Shown here: positions 1 through 8,300 of the stretch, one piece after another | How positions within the stretch are numbered: the stretch's first letter is position 1 | How the letters are laid out: every line of letters starts with the position of its first letter | NCBI RefSeq assembly: GCF_900102895.1 | Contig: NZ_FNGD01000001.1 | Location: 337,881-401,880, forward strand | Length of the DNA: 64,000 nt | From: Arthrobacter sp. ov407 | GTDB taxonomy: Bacteria; Actinomycetota; Actinomycetes; Actinomycetales; Micrococcaceae | Direction: 5' to 3' | The notes under the pieces: generated by a model | The model's database searches: none | What the model saw: the letters and a program-made list of their open reading frames with translations, nothing else | What the model was told of the DNA's origin: nothing | Translations under genes and position numbers: made by a program

Positions 1-677
1 GGCGGGATGACGGCGTTGACGCGGGACCCGTCCTCGAGCCGCGCATCCACCAGGGGCGAGGACTCGTCGATCCGCCGGCCCACCTTGGAAACGATGCGCT
101 CGATCACCTTGCGGAGGTGGTCCTCGGAACTGAAGCGCGACTCCGTCAGGGTCAGTTTGCCGTTCCGTTCCACGTAGATCTGGTCCATCCGGTTGACCAT
201 GATTTCCGTGACGGCGGGATCGTCGAGGAGGCGCTGCAACGGACCGTAGCCCAGGACGTCGTCGGCCACGTCGCGGACCAGCCGGGAGCGCTCTTCGGCG
301 GACAGGGGGACCTGTTCGGCGTCGATGATGCGCGTCAGCTCCTCCCGCGCCGTGGTGCGGAGGTCATCTTCCGTGGTCGCGGAATCGTTGAACCGGGTTC
401 CCATCCGTTCGAACAAGGCCGTGGCGGCCCGCTCCTTGAGGGCCGCAAAGGCGTCGACAGGCTGCTGGCCCCGGGCACGGGATTCCTGGTGCTCAGGGTA
501 GCCCGGCAGGGGTGGGTGGCTGGTTTTCGGGAGCACGACGGCGGCCGGCGGTGCCGCCGTCGCCTCGCTTCCTCCGGTGGGGGACGGGGTCAGCGGGAAT
601 GTGGCCAGCGGGGACGCGGTCTGCGGGGTCTCGGCGGGTGTTCCCTCGGCGGAGCGGAGCCGCTCGGAAAGCTTCAT
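1..677 (-). CDS. cpaF: Tad pilus secretion ATPase CpaF/TadA, downstream locus (partial, C-terminus off the left edge)
   Basis: This is the N-terminal ~225 residues of a CpaF/TadA family ATPase, the hexameric motor that powers Flp pilus assembly at the inner face of the membrane. The ATG at 677 starts MKLSERLRS and lies directly beside the stop of cpaE (678-680). A variable Pro/Ala-rich stretch covers about residues 10-70. After it comes the family N-domain, with [30 protein letters not shown] and [20 protein letters not shown], and the reading frame is still open at base 1. The Walker A segment would lie outside the window. The protein closely parallels the complete paralogue at 6822-8300. 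It is the last visible gene of the downstream tad operon, and tadB and tadC homologues are expected to its left. Confidence 0.93.
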   Translation of the reverse strand, partial: MKLSERLRSAEGTPAETPQTASPLATFPLTPSPTGGSEATAAPPAAVVLPKTSHPPLPGYPEHQESRARGQQPVDAFAALKERAATALFERMGTRFNDSATTEDDLRTTAREELTRIIDAEQVPLSAEERSRLVRDVADDVLGYGPLQRLLDDPAVTEIMVNRMDQIYVERNGKLTLTESRFSSEDHLRKVIERIVSKVGRRIDESSPLVDARLEDGSRVNAVIP

Positions 678-1868
678 CTAGACCACCACCCGGCGGTGGA
701 GTTTCTTTTGGGCGGTGGCGCGCCAGGCGGGATCGAACCGGTTGACGAGCTGGTTCAGTCCCTTGATGGCCGGATCCTTGCGTCCGTCCTGAAGCACCGG
801 GATGCCGCGGTTGGTGGAGAACGCGACTGCCTTGGATCGGGGGATGCTGACGTCCACGGGGGCTCCGATGGTCGCTTCGACGTCCTGGACGCTGAGCCCG
901 GACTTGGAGTCGGCCATGTTCAGGACCACGTGCCGGGTCTCGGGCAGCAGATCGAGTCGGCGGAGGATTTCGAGGCCGGAGCGCAGCCCGCGGATGCTCG
1001 GCACGTCCATGGCGGTCACCCAGACGGCGTCGGTGCATTGTTCGAGCGCGGCGAGCCCGACCTCCGGGAGTCCGGGTGCGGTGTCGACGACGACGTACTG
1101 GAACTGTTCGGCCAGTTGTTCGAGCAGCCGGGTGACCTGCTGCGGTGTGATGTCGTCCGCCTCCTCGGGCGTCCTGGGGGCGCAGAGGGCGTAGATGCTC
1201 CCGGGGTGGACGGTGAGGAAGGCCTTGAGCACGAGGGAATCCTGGCTGGCCGCGGACGAGACGGCGTCGGTGACTGTGTGCTCCGGGTTCAGGTACAGGC
1301 CCGAGGCGACGTCCCCGAACTGCAGGTCCAGGTCCACGATCACCACGCCCATGGGTGCGACTTTGCCCAGCCCGATGGCGATGTTGGTGGCAATCGTGGT
1401 TTTGCCGACTCCGCCCTTGGGGGAGAAGACTCCGATCACCAGTCCCTTGGCGCTGTCCGGCTGACTTGCTGCCGTAGTCCGGTTGCGGGTGGCGAACGAC
1501 TGGCAGGCCCGCTCCAGCAGCACCCGAATCTGGGCCGGGTCCGCCGCCGGGCTGAGGATGTCGCGGATGCCGGCGCGCATGGCCAGCAGGATAAAGTTCG
1601 GATCTGCCTCGCCGACCAGGATGACGCTGAGCTCGGGAAGCTGGACATCGAACACCGTCGCCAGGCGCAGGGCATCCTCCACCGGAACGTCCGGGCCCAG
1701 GATCAGGACCTCGGGCCGCTCCTGGTTGAGGCTCGCGAAGAGCTCCGCGGGGTTGGCGGGGTTGACGAACGCGAAGGTCTGGAGGCCGCCCGGGAGGCCG
1801 CCAGCCAGGGCCTGGCGGACCCGGGCATCGAAATCCGTGTTGGGGGAAATCAGGACAAAGCGGCTCAT
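678..1868 (-). CDS. cpaE: Tad pilus assembly ATPase CpaE/TadZ-like (downstream locus)
   Basis: A 396-residue MinD/ParA-superfamily protein that in Tad systems localises the pilus machine to a cell position. Residues 1-125 look like a degenerate receiver domain, with RPEVLILGPD near 51-60. A deviant Walker A, SPKGGVGKTT, falls at about 149-158. VIVDLDLQFGD and VVVDTAPGL supply the later nucleotide-binding motifs. The ATG at 1868 overlaps the cpaB stop as ATGA, so translation is probably coupled, and its own stop abuts the cpaF start. It is strongly similar along its length to the paralogue at 8297-9499, including the closing KLHRRVV motif, which supports duplication of the whole locus. Confidence 0.93.
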   Translation of the reverse strand: MSRFVLISPNTDFDARVRQALAGGLPGGLQTFAFVNPANPAELFASLNQERPEVLILGPDVPVEDALRLATVFDVQLPELSVILVGEADPNFILLAMRAGIRDILSPAADPAQIRVLLERACQSFATRNRTTAASQPDSAKGLVIGVFSPKGGVGKTTIATNIAIGLGKVAPMGVVIVDLDLQFGDVASGLYLNPEHTVTDAVSSAASQDSLVLKAFLTVHPGSIYALCAPRTPEEADDITPQQVTRLLEQLAEQFQYVVVDTAPGLPEVGLAALEQCTDAVWVTAMDVPSIRGLRSGLEILRRLDLLPETRHVVLNMADSKSGLSVQDVEATIGAPVDVSIPRSKAVAFSTNRGIPVLQDGRKDPAIKGLNQLVNRFDPAWRATAQKKLHRRVVV

Positions 1869-2641
1869 TTGTACACCTCTGGTTTCGTCATGATTCCCGG
1901 CCGGCCGCTGTCCGTGGCGTCGAGCGGTTCCTTGCTCAGCCAGATCTTGGCGAATTCAGTGAACTCCGAGGCGTAGACGATCTTGGCGGCGTCCACATCG
2001 TTCACGGCGACGGTCAGCAGCAGCGAACCGGTGGGGAGCGAGGTGTCTTCGGCCGGCGCGGTGGCGCCGTCCGCCGGCGGCTGCGCCGGCGGGGTGGCCA
2101 CGGGGGCGCGCTGGACCGCTGTCACCAGAACCTTGTGGATGGTCAACTGGGTGGTTTCCTTTTCCGGTTTGGCTTCCAGACCCCCGCTCTTGAGGGAAAT
2201 GAAGATACCGACGTGATCTCCCGGTACCAGCCGGCCGCCGACGACGCGCTGCGGCTCGAGCTGGAAGGAGACCTCCTGGAGCCCTGTGGGGATGTCCACC
2301 GACCCGCTGGTCTTCAGTTCCTCGGGGGCGACCAGGCGCTCGGCGACGAGCTGCTCGCCGGGGAGCAGCTCGACGGCGGTGACTTTGCCGGCCAGGCCGT
2401 CCAGATTCGTTAGCGCGGACTTCGTGACGGCTTTTCCGGGCAGCTCCTCGCTGCCAACGAAAGCTTTCAGAGCGGCGACCGAAGTGCCCGCCGGTACCGC
2501 CTTATTGACCACCAGGACGGTAACGGGCGCCAGGCCCTGGACCGCTCGGCTGTCGGCGCCCTGCGCGTAACTGACCACCAGGATGGCTCCGACGACGGCC
2601 AGCACCAGGGCCGCGATTCCTGCCAATAAGCGTGACTTCAA
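1865..2641 (-). CDS. cpaB: Flp pilus assembly protein CpaB/RcpC (downstream locus)
   Basis: A 258-residue CpaB/RcpC-type protein with one N-terminal membrane anchor (KSRLLAGIAALVLAVVGAIL) and an exported SAF-like domain (VNKAVPAGTSVAALKAFV, then TAVELLPGEQLVAERLV). CpaB proteins are periplasmic or cell-wall components of Tad secretion. I chose the TTG at 2641 because AGGAG lies 6 bases upstream and the anchor then begins at residue 2. Longer upstream readings lack a signal-like start. A Pro/Ala-rich linker lies near residues 170-190 (ATPPAQPPADGATAPAED). The stop overlaps cpaE by four bases. The homologue at 9496-10290 has the same architecture. Confidence 0.88.
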   Translation of the reverse strand: MKSRLLAGIAALVLAVVGAILVVSYAQGADSRAVQGLAPVTVLVVNKAVPAGTSVAALKAFVGSEELPGKAVTKSALTNLDGLAGKVTAVELLPGEQLVAERLVAPEELKTSGSVDIPTGLQEVSFQLEPQRVVGGRLVPGDHVGIFISLKSGGLEAKPEKETTQLTIHKVLVTAVQRAPVATPPAQPPADGATAPAEDTSLPTGSLLLTVAVNDVDAAKIVYASEFTEFAKIWLSKEPLDATDSGRPGIMTKPEVYK

Positions 2642-2687
2642 AAACTGCTCCTGAACTGGTTGATGGACGGTGAGGCGACGGTGGGTG

Positions 2688-3728
2688 CTATTGCGTGAGT
2701 TTGACGATCGTGGCTCCGTTGCCATCCACGGGCCCAAGGGTGAAGCCGTTCGCCAGCGACACGTACTTGATGAAGCTCCCGATGATGCCCCTGCAGTTGC
2801 CGTCGCATGCCACCGAAGAACTGACGTCGGGCGACTTGTTGTGGAACGAGTCAGGGAGGCTGTTGTTACCGCTGAAGCTCCAGCCGGCGACCTTGAAAGC
2901 CGCAAACGAGATCAGCCCATACACGGCGCCAGCGCCGGTGCCCGACACCCTGTCGAAGACCGGGAGGAAAACGACCACGTCACGGCCCGCGGTGATATCG
3001 GCAGCCCAGGTGGTCAGGGTTGCCTGGCACGAGCCCGGGGCGTTGTTGCCTGGGTCGCTCCCGCCTTCGGCAACGGCGAGATCGATCAGTGCCCCGCAGA
3101 TGCCCGGATCGTTGGGCAGCCAGCCGAAGCCGCCTTCCACCGCAGCCCCCGATGGTCCGTAGAGGCAGTCCGGGTTGGCGTTGCTGCCGTGGTTCTGGAG
3201 CAGTTGGAGCGTGCCGTCCACATGGTTCTTGACCTGGCAGATCGAGAAGGTGACGGGGAAGACCGTCGGACCGGAGAGTGGACTGCCCCACTGGACCGTT
3301 GAAGCGGTCGTGACTTCGGTGGTGTTGATGCCCATGGCGCGGGCGAAGAACAGTGAAACCTGGTTGGGCGCCTTGCCGGCCTCCTGCGATCCGGCGGTGA
3401 CAGTGACGGTGCGGGCCGTCTTGTCCAGAGACAGTGATGCGACGTTGCTCAAGCCATCGCCGGCATTGCTGCTGGTCAGGCTGCGCGCCAGCGCGGACGC
3501 ACTGGAACATTCGACGTCGTTGGCGTCCTTGGCGCACTTTTGTGCAACGGCGATGGCAGCGGCATCGGATCCGTTGCGAAGCTGGGTTCGCTCGGCGTAA
3601 AGCATTCCGACATCGATAGCCAGGGCTGCGAAACCTAGGAGCGCTACCATGAGGATCGCCACGAGGACGCTAATGGCTCCGCGCTCGCTGTCCCGAGCTG
3701 ATGGTGCCCTTCTGCCTAGCCGCCGCAC
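2688..3728 (-). CDS. TadG-like pilus assembly protein with N-terminal TadE/G segment (downstream locus)
   Basis: A 346-residue Tad-domain (TadG-like) protein. A basic N-terminus and ERGAISVLVAILMVALLG form one prepilin-like membrane segment. IDVGMLYAERTQLRNGSDAAAIAVA follows, as is typical of the family, and then a long exported region with several cysteines. The GTG start at 3728 is chosen because AAAGGAG sits 7 bases upstream. It lies inside the last codons of tadE, so the two genes overlap by 13 bases and share the run CGGCGGCTA in two frames. The same overlap is seen in the second tad locus at 11318-11330. The C-terminal region has no domain I can name. It is probably a minor pilin or envelope component. 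Confidence 0.85.
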   Translation of the reverse strand: MRRLGRRAPSARDSERGAISVLVAILMVALLGFAALAIDVGMLYAERTQLRNGSDAAAIAVAQKCAKDANDVECSSASALARSLTSSNAGDGLSNVASLSLDKTARTVTVTAGSQEAGKAPNQVSLFFARAMGINTTEVTTASTVQWGSPLSGPTVFPVTFSICQVKNHVDGTLQLLQNHGSNANPDCLYGPSGAAVEGGFGWLPNDPGICGALIDLAVAEGGSDPGNNAPGSCQATLTTWAADITAGRDVVVFLPVFDRVSGTGAGAVYGLISFAAFKVAGWSFSGNNSLPDSFHNKSPDVSSSVACDGNCRGIIGSFIKYVSLANGFTLGPVDGNGATIVKLTQ

Positions 3729-4090
3729 AGCATGACTCCTTTGCCTTCCATCGGGAACGGCCCAGCAATTCCGGTCATTGTGGTCAGCGTGTAGGTGATC
3801 TTGACGGTTGTCTGGACGCCTGCCGTGCAACTACTTGGGGTGATGGTGATGTTCCCGTCCGCCAGGGCCGGCTGCAGCCCGGTGACCGCATTCTTGACTG
3901 CGGTCCGGGCGGCCGGGGCGTTGTTGCCGATGGCCATGACCCGGACGCCTTCGCGGGCAGCGCTCGAAAGGGTGACCTGGGTGTTATAGGCGCGGCCGAA
4001 CTCCATGATTCCCAGAAGCAGCATCACGAGGACCGGGGCCACGATGGCGAACTCCACGGCGACGGCGCCCCGTTCAGATGCTTTGGACAT
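3716..4090 (-). CDS. tadE: TadE-family minor pseudopilin (downstream locus)
   Basis: A 124-residue TadE-like pseudopilin. The leader MSKASERG is followed by AVAVEFAIVAPVLVMLLLGI, a prepilin-peptidase-type site (Gly with Glu at +5) and a hydrophobic helix, then the family hallmark EFGRAYNTQVTLSSAAREGVR. In Tad systems TadE is processed by the dedicated prepilin peptidase and is needed for fibre assembly. The remaining exported part has two cysteines near the end. It sits between the flp pair and the TadG-like gene, which it overlaps. Confidence 0.9.
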   Translation of the reverse strand: MSKASERGAVAVEFAIVAPVLVMLLLGIMEFGRAYNTQVTLSSAAREGVRVMAIGNNAPAARTAVKNAVTGLQPALADGNITITPSSCTAGVQTTVKITYTLTTMTGIAGPFPMEGKGVMLCGG

Positions 4091-4184
4091 GGGGCACCGC
4101 CTTCCTGGATCTTTTTAGCCGCTCCTGAAATAGACAGGGTTGGGAAAGGCCGGAGCCCTCCCCAACCCCGTGGATTTGAATTTG

Positions 4185-4421
4185 CTACTTGGAGCAGCTG
4201 CCGTCGGTGGGGGTGGTACCTGTGGTAGCGGCCGTGTAGGTGCCGCCCTTGACGCTGCACTGGACCGAGTTGAAGGTCTCTTTCAACGTCCCGCCGAGGA
4301 GTGTCACGGCGACGATGATCACGACTGCAATGAGCGAAACCATGATGCCGTATTCGACGGCCGTGGCGCCGCGCTGGTCGCGGCGAAGACGGGATGCGAG
4401 GTTGGAGCAAAGGGAACGCAT
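4185..4421 (-). CDS. flp: Flp-type pilin, second of a tandem pair
   Basis: A 78-residue Flp/Fap major pilin precursor. The leader ends RRDQRG and the predicted cleavage is G|ATAVEY, giving a mature protein of about 60 residues. The hydrophobic helix IMVSLIAVVIIVAVTLLGGT is typical. A tail of about 30 residues after the helix carries two cysteines (VQCSVKGG and GSCSK) and may be disulphide-linked. It differs from the neighbouring copy at 4484-4720 mainly in the leader and at two or three tail positions. CAGGAG lies 7 bases before the ATG at 4421. The two copies have similar spacers, indicating a recent tandem duplication. Confidence 0.93.
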   Translation of the reverse strand: MRSLCSNLASRLRRDQRGATAVEYGIMVSLIAVVIIVAVTLLGGTLKETFNSVQCSVKGGTYTAATTGTTPTDGSCSK

Positions 4422-4483
4422 GGGAACTCCTGAGCGTGTTGGGTGGTTGGCCTGAGGCAGCGACGGGGAGAAAGCCGAGGGTG

Positions 4484-4720
4484 TTACTTCGAGCAGCTGC
4501 CGGCTACGGGAGTGGTGCCTGTCGTGGCCGCCGTGTAGACGCCGCCCTTGACGCTGCACTGAACCGAGTTGAAGGTCTCCTTCAAAGTGCCGCCGAGCAG
4601 CGTGACCGCAACGATAATCACAACGGCGATGAGGGAGACCATGATGCCGTATTCGACGGCGGTGGCGCCGCGCTGGTCGCGGCGAAGACGGTTTGCGAAA
4701 GCGGAGAGGATGGAACGCAT
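4484..4720 (-). CDS. flp: Flp-type pilin, first of a tandem pair
   Basis: A 78-residue Flp pilin precursor, leader MRSILSAFANRLRRDQRG, processing site G|ATAVEY and the same mature helix and Cys-containing tail as the downstream copy. From the leader's RRDQRG through to GGxYTAATTGTTP the two proteins are almost identical. AGGAG lies upstream of the ATG at 4720. It is the first gene after the terminator at 4908-4940, so its promoter should lie between about 4722 and 4907, where I could not assign -35/-10 elements with confidence. Confidence 0.93.
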   Translation of the reverse strand: MRSILSAFANRLRRDQRGATAVEYGIMVSLIAVVIIVAVTLLGGTLKETFNSVQCSVKGGVYTAATTGTTPVAGSCSK

Positions 4721-4907
4721 TGAGGACTCCTGAGCGAGTTGGGCGGCTGGCCCTGCACCAGCACTGAGAGGAACTTAGCAACCGCCGACACGCCCGTGAT
4801 TCGCCTTTGACGCATCCTGTGCCAAGGCTTCCCAAACTGCACGATTCCTGTACATTCCCTGCGCCCATACTGCGCTGGGGCATACGCGTTTGCCCGGACA
4901 CACAGGA

Positions 4908-4940
4908 GGACCCCCTCGGCTCTGGGGTCCGAGGGGGTCC
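4908..4940 (-). terminator. Hairpin terminator after tadC, separating the two tad operons
   Basis: GGACCCCCTCGG (4908-4919) and CCGAGGGGGTCC (4929-4940) form a perfect 12-bp stem with a 9-base loop. It lies 33 bases beyond the tadC stop and before the flp pair. No long T-run follows on the minus strand, as is common in high-GC actinobacteria. It implies that the two tad loci are separate transcription units. Confidence 0.75.
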
Positions 4941-4972
4941 GGTCTTTGTGGCCGCCTGTCGGCGGCGCCAGG

Positions 4973-5854
4973 CTATTTGTTCGCGAAAACATCCATGATG
5001 CTCATCACAGTCGGGCCCAGGACCACGACGAAGAGCGCCGGAAGGATAGACATGATGAGCGGGAAAAGCATCTTGACGGGCATTTTCATGGCATGCTCTT
5101 CCGCCCGCTGCCGCCGCTTGACGCGCATGCCTTTCGCCTGGGAATCCAGGACATTGGCAATGGCAATGCCGTAGGTATCCGCCTGAACGACAGCCCGAAC
5201 AAAGGACCGGAGATCCGCAACGTCCACTCGCTGAGCCATCGCGAGGTAAGCGTCTTTGCGGGAGCGCCCCACCTGGATGTCCTGGAGAGTCCTGATCAGC
5301 TCGTCGGCGAGTGGCCCCTTGCCGTTCTGGCCAGCCCGCGCCATGGCCGTCTCAAAACCCAGCCCGGCCTGGACGGAAATGAGCATCTGATCCAGGGTGT
5401 CCGGGAGTTCGAGTTTGATCTTTTCCCGGCGTTTCTGGGCGTAGTTTCGCAGCAGGATGTCGGGCACGAAGTAGGCCAGCGCCGTAATGCCCAGCATCAG
5501 AAGGACGTTGAGAGTCGAAGGGGAACCCACAAGGAGGAAGATTCCCATCACGGCTCCAGCGACCCCGAGCAAAGGCTTGACCATGATGACGCGGCCCAAC
5601 GGCCAGTCCTTGGGCCGGCCGGCCCCAGCGACCTGCTTGTCCAGCCATGCCACGTAGCCCTTGGGAGTCACCTTCGTGCTTAGGGCGGCGAGTCGGCCAT
5701 GGGCTGAGAGCATGGAGCCGCTCTCTTGCGGACGACGGCCGAGATTTGCCTGGATGCTTCGGGTGCCTGCCCGATCGCCCGTGAAGGCCAGCCAGGTCAT
5801 GATCGAGAGCGGGGCGATAACAGCCAGGATGGCGACGTATGCGATGGTTTGCAC
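4973..5854 (-). CDS. tadC: Tad pilus inner-membrane platform protein TadC (upstream locus)
   Basis: A 293-residue type II secretion F-domain membrane protein, one half of the TadB/TadC platform on which the ATPase acts. Membrane segments are visible at the N-terminus (TIAYVAILAVIAPLSIMTWL), in the middle (two close segments around VAGAVMGIFLLV and LLMLGITALAYFV) and at the C-terminus (MLFPLIMSILPALFVVVLGP). The cytoplasmic F-domain contains LPDTLDQMLISVQAGLGFE and RAEEHAMKMPVKMLFPL. The GTG at 5854 is chosen because AAAGGGAG precedes it by 6 bases. Starting further upstream would run into tadB. Confidence 0.9.
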   Translation of the reverse strand: MQTIAYVAILAVIAPLSIMTWLAFTGDRAGTRSIQANLGRRPQESGSMLSAHGRLAALSTKVTPKGYVAWLDKQVAGAGRPKDWPLGRVIMVKPLLGVAGAVMGIFLLVGSPSTLNVLLMLGITALAYFVPDILLRNYAQKRREKIKLELPDTLDQMLISVQAGLGFETAMARAGQNGKGPLADELIRTLQDIQVGRSRKDAYLAMAQRVDVADLRSFVRAVVQADTYGIAIANVLDSQAKGMRVKRRQRAEEHAMKMPVKMLFPLIMSILPALFVVVLGPTVMSIMDVFANK

Positions 5855-5871
5855 GGTTCTCTCCCTTTCTC

Positions 5872-6819
5872 TCAGAACTTCGGTTTGATAAGCCGGCTGA
5901 GCCAAAAGCCGCCGACGGCCAACAAGACCACTGCCGTGAGGATCATCAGATAGCCCGGGATCGTGGTCAGGAACACCCGGGAGTACATGGGGTTGAAGAG
6001 CGTCAGCCCAATGAACATGACGATAGGAAGCGAAATAAGCACCATGGCCGACATTCGACCCTCCGCGCTTAGCGCCCTGATCTGCCCACGGATCTGGTTT
6101 CGGTCACGTATGGTCTCGCCGACGTTGTCAAGGACGTGGGCTAGGTCTCCGCCGACTTCGCGGTGGATATCGATGGCCCGGGTTATCGAAGCGAAGTCGT
6201 CGTTTTCGGTACGGCGGGCAACGTCGTTCAACGATTCCCCCAGGTCCCGCCCAATTCTTGTCTCGTTCACGACCCGGGTCAGCTCCTCGGCCATGGGATC
6301 TTCAGACTCCTCTGCGGCGGCGTCCACCGACCGGAGCAGACTGTGACCGGCTCGTAGGCCGCCGGCGAGCATCTGCAGTGTGTCCGGAACTTGTTCGTCG
6401 AATTTCTTCCGGCGTCGCGATACCAAGACGTTGAGGAATACGACCAATGCAACGGGGGCCAACACCAGCATGAGGACGGCGAAGAAGGGCCCGCCAAGGA
6501 TAAACCCCATCACTGCGACAACGAAGGCTATCGACCCCGCCATGAGCAGGTAGTCGCCGGGTTGCTTCTTCAACCCGGCGTTTTCGAGCTTCTCCCGGCT
6601 GAATAGCACCGAACGATGGCCTCGGACTCCTTTGTTCAGGGTGTGAACAGCCTGTTCAGTGAGTCTGGTCAGGTTCGAAGAGTGGACTTCAGCGTCGGGC
6701 CTACGGCGGGACAGGGCCACCTCCCTGGACTTGAAAACCACCGCGATGCAGATGGCCAAAGACAAATAGACAAGCAAGAGACCAGCCACGAAGGCAAGCG
6801 GTGAGAGCTCCGGAGGCAT
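5872..6819 (-). CDS. tadB: Tad pilus inner-membrane platform protein TadB (upstream locus)
   Basis: A 315-residue type II secretion F-domain protein. The ATG at 6819 begins MPPELSPLAFVAGLLLVYLS, an N-terminal membrane segment. It lies just after the cpaF stop (6822-6824). The F-domain motif VPDTLQMLAGGLRAGHSLLR is followed by an amphipathic region and two C-terminal membrane segments (MVLISLPIVMFIGLTLF, GYLMILTAVVLLAVGGFWL). TadB and TadC pair as the inner-membrane platform. Longer in-frame readings through cpaF are not credible because cpaF occupies that DNA. Confidence 0.9.
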   Translation of the reverse strand: MPPELSPLAFVAGLLLVYLSLAICIAVVFKSREVALSRRRPDAEVHSSNLTRLTEQAVHTLNKGVRGHRSVLFSREKLENAGLKKQPGDYLLMAGSIAFVVAVMGFILGGPFFAVLMLVLAPVALVVFLNVLVSRRRKKFDEQVPDTLQMLAGGLRAGHSLLRSVDAAAEESEDPMAEELTRVVNETRIGRDLGESLNDVARRTENDDFASITRAIDIHREVGGDLAHVLDNVGETIRDRNQIRGQIRALSAEGRMSAMVLISLPIVMFIGLTLFNPMYSRVFLTTIPGYLMILTAVVLLAVGGFWLSRLIKPKF

Positions 6820-6821
6820 CG

Positions 6822-8300
6822 TCACCGCCCCCTTGCCGGCTGCGCACCGAAGACGGTCGGTGAGATGGATATGCCAAGTTCGGCAAAGCGATCCGTGAAG
6901 CGAGGCCGGACCCCGGTCGGCACCGGCTTCCCTAGGAACCGCCCGCTCGCGTCCACTCCGGCGGCGTAGTCGAAGACGAACGCGTCCTGGAGGGTCACGA
7001 TGTCGCCCTCCATGCCCTGGACTTCGGTGATATGTGTGACACGGCGAGTGCCGTCGCGGAGCCGGGATATGTGGACGATCAGATTCACGGCCGATGCCAC
7101 CTGCTCGCGGACGGCCCGGAGTGGGAGATCCATGCCTGCCATCAGCACGAGTGTCTCGAGCCTGGCGATGGCGTCCCGGGGCGAGTTTGCGTGCACCGTA
7201 GAGATGGAACCGTCGTGGCCGGTGTTCATGGCCTGCAACATGTCCAAGCACTCACCGCCGCGGACTTCACCGACCACGATCCTGTCCGGTCGCATTCGCA
7301 GCGAGTTCCGCACGAGGTCCCGGATGGAGACCTCGCCCTTGCCCTCGATGTTCTGCGGCCGGCTTTCGAGCCGCACCACGTGATCCTGCTGTAGCTGGAG
7401 CTCGACTGCATCCTCGATGGTGACAATCCGGTCAGAGGCAGGAATGAAGGAGGACAACACATTAAGCAGCGTGGTCTTTCCGGTCCCTGTGCCACCCGAA
7501 ACGATGATGTTCATCCGGGCCAACACGCAAGCCTGGAGCAGTTCAGCCATCTCGGGGGAGAGGCTGCCCATGCTGATCAGGTTTTGGACCGTCAATGGAT
7601 CCCGTCCGAATTTCCTGATCGTCAGCGCCGGGCCATTCACCGCGAGAGGTGGAATGATGGCGTTGACGCGGGAACCGTCGGCAAGCCTGGCGTCCACCAA
7701 CGGCGAGGACTCATCGATGCGCCGTCCGACGTGGGACACAATCCGTTCGATAACCCGTCGCAAGGCTTCGTCGGAGGTGAACTTGGTGTCCGTCAAGTGG
7801 AGCTGGCCTTGACGTTCGATGTAGATCTGGTCGAAACGATTGACCATTACCTCGGTGACTGCCGGATCATCCAGGAACCGCTGGATGGGTCCGTGGCCGA
7901 GGACGTCGTCAGTGATTTCCCGGATCAGACGTTGCCGCTCGAGGGTCGTGAGGGGGATCTGCTCCTCCTCCAGAACCACTTTCAGTTCGTCTTTCACGGA
8001 CTGGTGAAGCTCTGTCTCATCGAGAGACGAGTCAGTGATCCGGCCACCAAGGCGCTCGAAAAGTGCCTGGCTGGCGCGTTCCTTGAGAGCGTTCAGTGCC
8101 TCACTGGCAATCGACGCGGTTTGCTGGACTTCCACGGATTCTGACTGGGACGCTGCAGCCGTCTTGGCTTCAAGTATCCGTCCAAGTGTGGCCGGCTGCG
8201 CCTGGGATGCAAAGACATCGTCGCGGGCCGGCGGCGCCGAATTGGGAGCGTCGCGCCGTTCGGCGCCGCGGAGCTGGTGGAGTCGGTCTGAGAGGCTCAC
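6822..8300 (-). CDS. cpaF: Tad pilus secretion ATPase CpaF/TadA (upstream locus)
   Basis: A 492-residue secretion ATPase of the CpaF/TadA branch. A variable N-terminus (about 1-70) precedes the N-domain with [20 protein letters not shown] and [20 protein letters not shown]. Walker A is GGTGTGKTT at about 269-277. [28 protein letters not shown] and the His-containing [16 protein letters not shown] complete the family signature. It should hydrolyse ATP to drive Flp pilin polymerisation. The stop leads at once into tadB, and the start overlaps the end of cpaE by four bases. Confidence 0.96.
   Translation of the reverse strand: MSLSDRLHQLRGAERRDAPNSAPPARDDVFASQAQPATLGRILEAKTAAASQSESVEVQQTASIASEALNALKERASQALFERLGGRITDSSLDETELHQSVKDELKVVLEEEQIPLTTLERQRLIREITDDVLGHGPIQRFLDDPAVTEVMVNRFDQIYIERQGQLHLTDTKFTSDEALRRVIERIVSHVGRRIDESSPLVDARLADGSRVNAIIPPLAVNGPALTIRKFGRDPLTVQNLISMGSLSPEMAELLQACVLARMNIIVSGGTGTGKTTLLNVLSSFIPASDRIVTIEDAVELQLQQDHVVRLESRPQNIEGKGEVSIRDLVRNSLRMRPDRIVVGEVRGGECLDMLQAMNTGHDGSISTVHANSPRDAIARLETLVLMAGMDLPLRAVREQVASAVNLIVHISRLRDGTRRVTHITEVQGMEGDIVTLQDAFVFDYAAGVDASGRFLGKPVPTGVRPRFTDRFAELGISISPTVFGAQPARGR

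Noticed and set aside
117..1976. 619-residue open frame on the plus strand across cpaF, cpaE and cpaB
   Set aside because: It is antisense to three clear tad genes. Long antisense frames are normal in DNA this rich in G/C third positions, and the protein has no domain.
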